From NCBI GenBank assembly GCA_963377175.1, contig CAUJNA010000864.1:1-64000 (forward strand): a DNA stretch of 64,000 nt, written 5' to 3'. Under the pieces are notes generated by a model, which ran no database searches, was not told the DNA's origin, and saw only the letters and a program-made list of their open reading frames with translations. Both the position numbers and the translations under genes were made by a program. This document shows, piece after piece, positions 47,211 through 64,000 of this stretch (positions are counted from its first letter, which is position 1; each line of letters opens with the position of its first letter). This DNA is from Effrenium voratum (lineage: Eukaryota > Sar > Dinophyceae > Suessiales > Symbiodiniaceae).

Positions 47211-47310
47211 CGCGTGCCGCGTTGCAGAGAATCTTCTGCAAACAAGAAGAAGAAGAAGAAGAAGGAGAAGATCTGCCAATGGTCATTTTGGATTGCTGAA
47301 GCCTCCACTT

Positions 47311-47394
47311 GTACATATATACATATATATATATACACATATATATATATACATATATACATATATATACATATATATATATATATACATATGG
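47311..47394. repeat. (AT)n with 'acatat' interruptions
   Basis: Alternating AT over about 80 bp, broken by ATAC steps. Confidence 0.9.
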
Positions 47395-47449
47395 TACCAC
47401 CCCCAAATGTCAACCTTGTTGTCTTGTTCAAAGACTATTTTAATTGGAT

Positions 47450-48300
47450 TGTTTGTGTCAAAATAAACTTTAAAGGCGGTCTCCTTTTCTTCTGTTGAAC
47501 TTAATAAGGACATACTCCTAGTAGGATGTTCCAGTTCAACCAGAAACGAAATGGGTTTTCCTGTTCAAAGAAGATTTGTGTTAAATTCAATTAAAACCCT
47601 TATTTTAAAGCAAGGCAGCAAGCCTATCTAAATTATCGTTAAACCAGAAACTCTACTAGAATTATGGCATTGATCAAACAACCAAATTGAACGCTTCATT
47701 TGTTGTTGGCTCTTTTTCGAGGGTCGTAGTTTCAGTTTGCTAAAAAGTTGAAGTGGAGTTTAGTAAGGAAATAATCCTAGTACGATTTCTAGTTTAAAGA
47801 GAGTCCAAATAGGTTTCCTTTTCAAAGTCGAGTTTGAAATGGGATTTGAAAGTCATGTTCTAGTTGTACTTGTTGATCGGACATTAAATCAAATTTAACA
47901 AGGACATATTTCTAGTAGAGCGTCTAGTTTTAACACAAATTTAAGTAGGCTATTGTTAAAATAATATGCCATGCTCAATTGGAGTTCTTATGTCAAGTTC
48001 GACTTTGAAGCGGGTCTTTTTACCATCATTGAGTTTGCCAAGTGTCTAATTGGAATTTAGATAGAAACTAACAGTGAAACATTCAAGTATACTTTCTAGT
48101 TTTAAAGATGATGTAAATAGGCTGTCCTGTTGGAAGAGTATGTTGAATTGTGATTCTTGCTTCAAGTTAGAATTTGAAGAGGACTTCCTTTTCCCAGGAT
48201 GTTGTTTCCAGTTTCTAAATAGAATGTAAATAGATTTCAATAAGGCCACCTTTTTCTGCTGCTTTCCCCAAAGCACAACAAAATGCATAAAATACCGCAA
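47450..48300. repeat. AT-rich island of degenerate repeats
   Basis: Repeated variants of 'aaggacatactcctagtagg' and 'tctagttttaa' with 'ttcaaa' and 'aaatagg' blocks recur about every 130 bp (near 47505, 47765, 47897 and 48090). Composition is clearly more AT-rich than the surroundings. No coding potential is seen. Confidence 0.55.
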
Positions 48301-48429
48301 ATACCATTGAACCCAGCAAAAAGGCAGACATTTGGAGGAAGGGTAGCATTTATTTATATATATATATACACTTGTTTTTGTTGAGGGTACCCTTTTTGGT
48401 GGTTGTTAAGGAAAACCACAAGGGACACA

Positions 48430-48532
48430 GCCGCACATACACGCGCACACGCGCACACGCCCACCTGCACGCACACGTGCACGCACGCGTGCACGCACTT
48501 GCGCACGCACACGCACGCACACGCGCTTCAAT
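48430..48532. repeat. CA/CG alternating tract
   Basis: cacacgcgcacac-type alternating purine-pyrimidine repeats for about 100 bp; Z-DNA-compatible sequence. Confidence 0.8.
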
Positions 48533-51500
48533 TGCTTCTATCCTTCCGGCAAGATATTGATGTCATCTGGAGGATCGCGCGGTTGGACTTTTGAGCAACT
48601 ATGGTTTGCTGAATAATCAAAAGACCTGAGTTCGTGAAACTATTGGCCATCAGCCTGTTTTGTGACCCCAGCAATGAACAAGGACCTTTGCAGAGGGACC
48701 CCTCGCCGGTCCCTTGGAGACTGGTCGTGGCGGTTTTGCCTGGCACAATCCTTCGAAATTGCAAACAGAGGCCTCTTGGAACAGGCATGCCCGAAGCCAA
48801 GATGAACGCAAATCTGCACCGAATGGCGAACAATAGAGCTAGGGCTTCCGGCAATTTGATTCCCACAGGCTGATATTCCAAAGAATTGAATTGGGGATGG
48901 ATCAATATCAGGAGCCCCTCCAAGTAGCAGGTTTCCTTCTGGATTTCTCAAAAAGGGAGGAGGATGCTAGCTTTGACACGAATCGAGTTGCAACAGAACA
49001 TGGATGCGGCCGCGTTTGTCTTGCACGAGCTTTGCACGCCAGGATGCCGCCCCGGATATTCGTGAGGCGTACATGATCAAGAACCGGGACATGCAACTGA
49101 GGACCACTGACGCGGTTGACTCAGTTGCCGGATGGATTCTACCCTTGTGGTGCAGTGGTGCAAATGAATATGAATTACTCTGCAAAGTCAGTCAGTAAGA
49201 AAGGCCGTCCTTTTTCTTTGTCCACTGCGCAATCTCCCGGCCCGGCTCGCACATTCTTGCCTTAGGAACTTAAGCATGCGGGCCTAGCTGCAAAAGGGGG
49301 GTTCCCCTATAGGCCCTATAGTATAGGTACCCCTTGGGGGCAGCAGGTTGGTCTTTGGGGTCTGGCGCTGTTTGTACTCAAGCGAAGCTGCAACTATCCC
49401 GTAGCCGGCGCCCGCTTCAGACAATCTTGATGTTGCTTGAGCCCGGTATGTGATTTCGTGTTCTAAACAATGAAGTCACTCTTGACGTATAAGCCCTCGC
49501 CAATGCTTGCATGTACAACGCCCTCGTCATCAAGGGTCACCCTCAAATGAGCACATGTTGGCCAATCAGGTTGCAACTAGTCAGTACAATTCCTGCTTTT
49601 GTGTGTGTGTGTGGATACAACTACAAAGATTACATGAACACTGGCCCATCATCGCCATTTTGACATGTTATGGACGCACAGAGACGACACTAAGCCACAC
49701 GTACGCGTAAACTCTTCCTGGATAGGCAAGACCCGTTTGTTCCATTTCTCTTAACCCAACTGTTGACCAGATTAGTGGAAGAAAGACGATGTAGACATGT
49801 TGTCGCACTTCCGTCAAACTCGTCTCAAACCTCTCAAAACGCTTGACCTATGTCCGTTCACTCCAATGCGCCTACTCTATCTCCAACGATAACGGAAGTG
49901 GATAAGTACCTTCTTCATGTGTCTGACTTTTTGGCTAGTCGTTGTTCCTTTTTTTGCGAGTGGGGCTCCCTTCGTACACATAGAATCGGCCCAACAGGCA
50001 CCCCGAAAAAGGGGGATGCTCCCCGCTTGGAACCTGTTTTGAAGCGAGGGAGGGGAACTGGCGACGATGTATTTCTTTTGAACTTGCTGGGCGCTTGCGC
50101 CGCTTGGAACGAGCCTGTTTCCCCTTCAGGACCAAGGCCACTCTCATGGACCGCATGGCGGAGCTTGAAGGTGCGATGCGCCAGCGAAGCGTCAAAAGGC
50201 TTACATACCCAACGACCTTTCAATATGGTTTGGTCACTCTTGTCCTATTTGTACTCTAGGTTTGAAGGGGTCAATCCTTTGTTTCCAACTGGTGATGCAC
50301 AATGCTGGGCGTGAATGCGAATGACTTACACATATGCATGCATACCTTGCAGTGAGTTGCATTTCATTGCATTACACTATATCAAATTACCATACATTTC
50401 ACAAGAATCTCATTTTTGGGGGAGTCATTTTCGTGGTTCCATGTTACTGGGATGTTTGCAGGGATTATGTTTAACAGCGAATCAACATCAAGTTGGTATC
50501 ATCATTTGGAGGAAACTGGCGTCAACCAACAGGGGTTGCTGCGCCTTTTTGACCGGGGGCATGGTTCTCTCTGCACCATGAGCGCTTTCTTCAGTCTATC
50601 ATTGCATTGAATTGCTCTTGCTCTGTACTGAACATGGACGAGCCAGCTCATCAATACTGGGTTTTCACGGAAGGTCGCGTTGTTGAGGGGCAGCTTGCAA
50701 TCCGCTTGCGTCCTGCTAGCTGGCACACAAATCACATGAACTTCTGAACCAGAACGCTACAATGCTCTGCTGTGGGAAAGAAAAGGGAGGCCATTTCTGA
50801 TTTGTTTCCCTGACAGTGTCAACCGCCATTGCGGAAGATATGTGCTTGCACGTTGGCTGAGATCGTCCGATGTATTCACCCATACTGGACAAGTCCGGGG
50901 TGTGCTCCCGGCCAGCTGTTTTGCATATTGCGCTTCTTGCAAGCAACAAGGACCAGTGCAATGGCAACTGATTGATCAGGAGGACCTGTCCCTCAGATGA
51001 ATCTACGGCTGACATTTTGTCTCACTGACCAGCACGGTTGAAACCAGGGGCGTCGTGTTTTTTGTGTTTTTTTCCCCCAAAGGGAGACACTGGGCATAAG
51101 CTTTCATTGGGGTGGTGAAACTAGTGTATATCTTATTTGGCTGAATGCCAAGTAAAAGGCGTGTCGCAAGTTGCCCTATCCCCGATTCCCAGATGTCTTA
51201 AAGGGAACCATGCTTCTGCACATTGAAAACATGTAACGAGCCCGTCGTGGGAAAATAAGAGCTCATCCACGGTGAAGGTCCTTTGATTTGGGGTTCCTTG
51301 TTGTTCCAGTTTGGTGAATCATAGTAGACTGTGCAGATGTTTCATATTTGCTTACTCTCACATATGTGCTCAGAAAAGCCAGTGGCAGGAGACTTAGTCG
51401 GAGACTACTTGGTGCATTAAAAGAGGGTGTCTCATGAGTGTCGCCAAAGCCAGACATTGGCCTACGCAAATGACATGCATTTGCTTCATTGAAATTTCAC

Positions 51501-53541
51501 CCACGCAAGAACTGCGGGAGTAGGGCGACCTTCCACCAGTGTTAAGCTTGAGGTTCTACTCCTTGGTTGAATGGGTATCCTCTGTGGCCATGAGACCAGG
51601 CAAGTGGCTGGTTTCACAGCTTCGAGTTGAAGGGCGCCCTTGTTTCGATGTTTAGATTGAAACTACCCTCCCCACATTGCCATGGAGCCTGACGCAAGAG
51701 GTCTCTGAAAAACATATTCCGACTGGGCTCCTTTCGGTGGGATCCATTTCAGGAGGGAATCCATGCAGAAATCAACCTGTTTTCAAGGTTCACCCCATGT
51801 TGGTTCTATGGGATCGACCGCATGCGTCCTGCAGGGGAGCCCCTCTCACCGAAAGAGCTGAACCGCGGGTACCTGCCTCGGGCAAAGTGGCGGAGGTAGA
51901 TGGAGTCGCCCTAAGGGTCCTGACCTCCGGACCCAAGCAGACCCCAAAAGAGAACATCGTGTTTAGTACTTTGCCCTCCGCTTTTGCTGGTTCAAGAGCA
52001 ACCGCTGGCAACAAAGTGTGTTTTTGCAACAGCATGAGACTTTGCCTTTTTCACCGTTTGGTTGAGGACAAATGGCCGCGGCCCGCAATAAATTTTGAAC
52101 GAAGACCTTTTTTTTTGAGCGGGGCCGTCGATTTTCCATTCCCAAAGAGAGACACATTGCCAACTTCCGGCAAAAGCACGCTTGGGGTGAGCGTGTTTGG
52201 GGCCCGACCATCTTCGGGTGGCGCCACCAACAGTTCTCAACAAAACCGTGGGCTTTGCCGTATCATGGAATTGAGACAGAAGCGGGCATGCGAAGACCCC
52301 CAAGACTTCAGCAAGGAAAGGAACCTGTTCGGGGGAAGTGGCACTTGCCATTTCTGTGTCGCTTCCGATGTATTTCCCCTAGCCGCCCTCTTGGTAAATC
52401 AAGCACGGTCTCCCATGATAAGTATGTGAAGGGTGAGCAGCAGATGTCCACTCACCAGCCAGATATTGCGACCCGGAAAGCAAATTAAATCTGTGCATGC
52501 GTGTGTAGGAGTTTGTGAATTTGTTGCAAGCATCTACAGATTCCTTGGATGCTGACAGGTCAGAGATTTACAATGCATGCCATCACGGGATCGAGAGCTC
52601 AAGGATCGAGAATGCAATCAGACACCAAGTTGCAATTCTCCACCCTGGAGCCCTTATGGACCTATGGACATGGCCACAAACTGACCCATAGGAAATCCAA
52701 ATCGGGTCCATTGAGAGACCACGCCACAGAAACTTGTTCCGAAGCCTTGCACGAGCCTCCGCGAAGGTTGATTCTTTTTTCCAGGGGGGGGTTCCCGCAT
52801 TTTTGTGCCCGCATTTTTGTTGCCATGTATGAATCTATGTGACAGCATGCCCGAATCATGTCTTGCTTCCCCTGGAAGCCCAGCTGCACATCTCGCCAGG
52901 ACTTTTCAGCCGCTGGCCCGGCACTCAGTGGAATGAAGTCTAGCAGATCAGAACGATTGAACAAAAAATATCGGGAGCCAAGAGAAGCAATCGCCATCCT
53001 TCTTTCAGTTTTATTTAAGTTTTCCTCTTAAACGGACGGACCAACAACCCCCGCTGTTCCTTTCCGGGCAAATCCAATCGCGAGACAACAGGTTTTGGTT
53101 TGCAACCCGGAGCCTCATGAATGCTCCCTTCATAGGCAGCCCTTATTGTTGGGTGGTCAGTTTGCATTATGCCCACCGGATGTTTGTGGCAGCGAACCAA
53201 CATGGCGGCAACACAGCCTGGGCCATCAATTCATTCTCATTTGATTCGGGAAGCGGTTTCGCCATTTGGCTGAATCGCGGCCTGAGGTTGCTCTGTTTTA
53301 GACCGCACAAGTGGAAGATGCCTCAAACCAGTCAGGGAATCCAGCGTACCTCTTCACACTATAGGTTGTAGCTCGCGCGCTTGGATCGACTATTTTAGGG
53401 TCACTTTGGACGCTGAAGGACGATTGAGTACAGGCGGGTATTCTCTTGGCACGTGGGCACGTGGGGCACCTTTCTGTTTTTCTGCTCATGTGTCCGGGTT
53501 TCCCGGGAAGCGGGGAAAATCTCTTGGCGGCCTTTGGCCGA
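48533..53541. other. between the eS19 copies; no gene identified
   Basis: About 5 kb without recognisable domains or tandem arrays. A 250-codon + frame at 51677-52429 exists, but the minus strand is also open there, codon use is not host-like, and no family is visible. Confidence 0.4.
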
Positions 53542-53730
53542 GGTCGAAGAGGATGGCGGCGGCTACGACTACGAGTACGACATTAGCGACGGCAACTTCC
53601 AGGTCACCCGGGGAGGGCTTCCGAACGCGGCCCTTCTTGATGGCGGAGCCGGCGACGAAGCGTACGGGGACGAAGAAGGCGAAGACGTGATAGAGGATGC
53701 GCGCGGCCAAGAGATGTACGCGAGGTGAAA
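53542..53730. CDS. candidate exon, strand uncertain
   Basis: GC-rich block open in both directions. Plus reading: acidic, VEEDGGGYDYEYDISDG then DEEGEDVIEDARGQ, followed by a good GT donor (GAG|GTGAAA). Minus reading: a membrane-like segment, LLAARILYHVFAFFVPV then VVLVVVAAAILFDLG, also with GC-ending codons and loosely like MAPEG-family helices. I cannot decide between them; the plus donor slightly favours +. Confidence 0.3.
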
Positions 53731-54072
53731 AGTGCGCAGCATGCTGGCACTTCACCTGACTGGAGTTCAATCTCGGACGGCGCTTGGCTAATTTTCCTGT
53801 GGATTCATGCCACAAGAGCAGCGGACACGGCTGATAGCCTTTGGCTTATTTGAGAGCAGATTGGGGGGGCCTCTCGATTTGCTGCAGTGCTCCTGATACG
53901 GGGGCTATCCATGTGAACGCATTGCATGTCATTGTACCGTGTTTCACTGGCAGCCATGACTTGCCCGGCCTCTCCGTTGAGAATGCCCTGCCATCTGGCC
54001 GTATGTGGCTCACAGGTGTGGCTACGGTCTGATACCTTCTCAGTATCCCGCAAGTCTCATCAGACCTTTGCC

Positions 54073-62657
<8,585 letters not shown>

Positions 62658-64000
62658 CGCTTGGGTTTGATGGGTTGGGTACATAACCGTTGTTTTTCCT
62701 GACTTGAGGCTTGAAGGGTTCTTTCTTCACATGGGCCCTAGATGGGCGGCCATCTTTGAGAGGTTTTGAGGCATGTGCGACCCTGGCCTCGCTTCCAAGT
62801 TTGCAGCTCTTTGTCTCCATCGCTCTTGATCTCAGCATGGGTTTGAGCACCCAGTGACCCCATCCATGTGAAGCATGGCCGTTTCGGCAAAGAGCGCGAT
62901 GGGCAAGGCGGTGGCCCTCCAAGGGCCTCCCAGCCCAAGCAATGATTGATCTGCAGCTTCTCATGCTTCCCAGTGTGTTCGGGTTGTCAATTGAGAGAAG
63001 GGAATGACTCGGTATGACACGTATGGCGTGGTCGAAGGATCCTGCAATAGAGCGCGTCCAAACAACATGTGCCTTCCTGTGAATCACGATGTTAACTGGC
63101 CGGACTTCCATCCTGATGTTGCAACAAGGCCTGATTCCGGCACAGATTGGCAAGGCCTCGTGGAGCGGCAACACTTTGCAGACTGGAGCCAGTCATTATA
63201 CAGACAAGCAACAACAGTAAGTGCAACAAAGCGCACACACCTCGATACATTCGAATTTCTTCTTTCAGCAATGCTTACTGCTTGCCTTTGCAGGAAGAGG
63301 ACGAGTGAGCAGTTGCTTCAGATCGAGCGTGGGAAGGAAAGGAAAACGGATTGGCCGGCCACGAGTTTTTTTTGTTTCAAGCATCTTTCTTGCATGTTGC
63401 GGGAGATGTTCAAACAGTACTGCTGCTGAACCCTGCAAAAGCATGTTGCTGCTTTGCGGGACTTTCTGCTCAGCTGCTCGGTCCATTTTTGCGTAAACAA
63501 TACATTTTGCCCCTTAGAGGCAAACTGTAGTGACCTCCCAAGGGAGTTGCGACCTCACCCAAAGGCCACTCGCCTGAGCGAGCCGGGCCTCATGGCTGCG
63601 CTAGTGGCTCCACATCACTGTGCAGCGTCTACTAAGCCGCCGTCCTCCCAATGGCCCCATGTGCTGTTTCGTCCCATTCCTCTCGGGCTTTTTGTTGTTT
63701 GGGGAGGTGTGCCATGTTTGGACGGATGCCATGGCCGGTGCCTCGTTTGTCATGATCCTGTGGCAGGCTGCATAGTGCTGAGCTCTTTGTCGCAGAGTCA
63801 TCGGGCTCCTTCCTGCCCAAAGTGTGCTCGGCGAGGAGTACAGGTTTTCCTTTCTCAGTGAGCAGGAGGGCCACCCACAGGTCGTGGCTGCCGTTTTGTC
63901 TTCGGCTGCTACACGCGTGGCCTGCTTGAGCGTGCGTACACATTTACTTATATGTTTGTGTGTGTGTGTTTGTGTGGGCGGCTGACACGCAGCCTGGCCC
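62658..64000. other. right flank; no gene identified
   Basis: Frames are open on both strands but lack motifs. The last ~60 bp contain a short (TG)n tract. No third eS19 exon set was found before the window ends. Confidence 0.45.

Noticed and set aside
46707..47431. Minus-strand frames of about 190-226 codons rich in Pro, Thr and His
   Set aside because: Translations of the (GTGCGTGG)n minisatellite and the adjacent AT tract.
51677..52429. 250-codon + frame between the eS19 copies
   Set aside because: No motif, no host-like codon bias, and the minus strand is open over much of the same interval; probably chance.
62658..64000. Start of a third eS19 copy
   Set aside because: No exon 1 (MSIE-x-FDNYFK) or later exon pattern was found before the window ends.

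Overview
The window reads as nuclear genomic DNA of a dinoflagellate, most likely Symbiodiniaceae. The evidence is: genes cut into many very short exons (31-82 bp) with GC-rich third codon positions; introns that mostly begin with GC or GA instead of GT and end in AG, usually followed by G; every recognisable gene on the same (+) strand; and very large amounts of simple-sequence DNA. No rRNA, intact tRNA, CRISPR array or bacterial operon is visible.

Layout. (1) 1-1.55 kb: no gene, a small 42-bp tandem repeat. (2) ~1.6-7.6 kb: an intronless, about 2000-codon reading frame on + that is broken by in-frame TAA/TAG codons and three frameshifts. It holds cysteine-rich (zinc-ribbon-like) segments and a recognisable Tpt1/KptA RNA 2'-phosphotransferase domain that keeps the Arg-His-Arg-Arg catalytic residues. 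Its codon use differs from the host exons and it looks like a mobile or virus-like polyprotein. This is the best candidate for something undescribed. (3) 8.5-10.45 kb: degenerate ~60-bp repeats interrupted by a six-copy 73-bp array and a tRNA-like promoter relic. (4) 10.5-16.7 kb: mostly non-coding, with inverted C/G-tract plus (AT)n modules and a four-copy ~220-bp repeat. (5) 16.7-29.4 kb: dispersed exons of a DEAD-box RNA helicase covering motifs Ib to VI and the C-terminus; the motif II residues are DEVD. (6) 32.2-45.3 kb and (7) 54.1-62.65 kb: two tandem copies of the gene for ribosomal protein eS19 (RPS19), each with eight matching exons. Introns are unrelated between copies, while exons 3-7 differ only at synonymous sites. 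Intron 7 of the first copy contains a 2-kb intronless, frameshifted membrane-transporter (MFS) pseudogene.

The eS19 introns collect the largest simple repeats: a (GGAT)n array, a C/A-only compound microsatellite of about 0.85 kb and a 118-bp tandem array in copy 1, and a 2.5-kb TG/TCTG/TCTC compound microsatellite with 310 bp of pure (GT)n in copy 2. The ~8.7 kb between the eS19 copies holds an AT-rich repeat island and one candidate exon of uncertain strand.

Functionally, eS19 belongs to the 40S ribosome and the helicase to RNA metabolism. Tandem, co-oriented copies of a highly expressed gene, probably matured by spliced-leader trans-splicing, are typical of dinoflagellates. The Tpt1/KptA element and the transporter pseudogene appear to be insertions and not part of a pathway with these genes. 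All assignments come from reading the sequence; no database search was possible.
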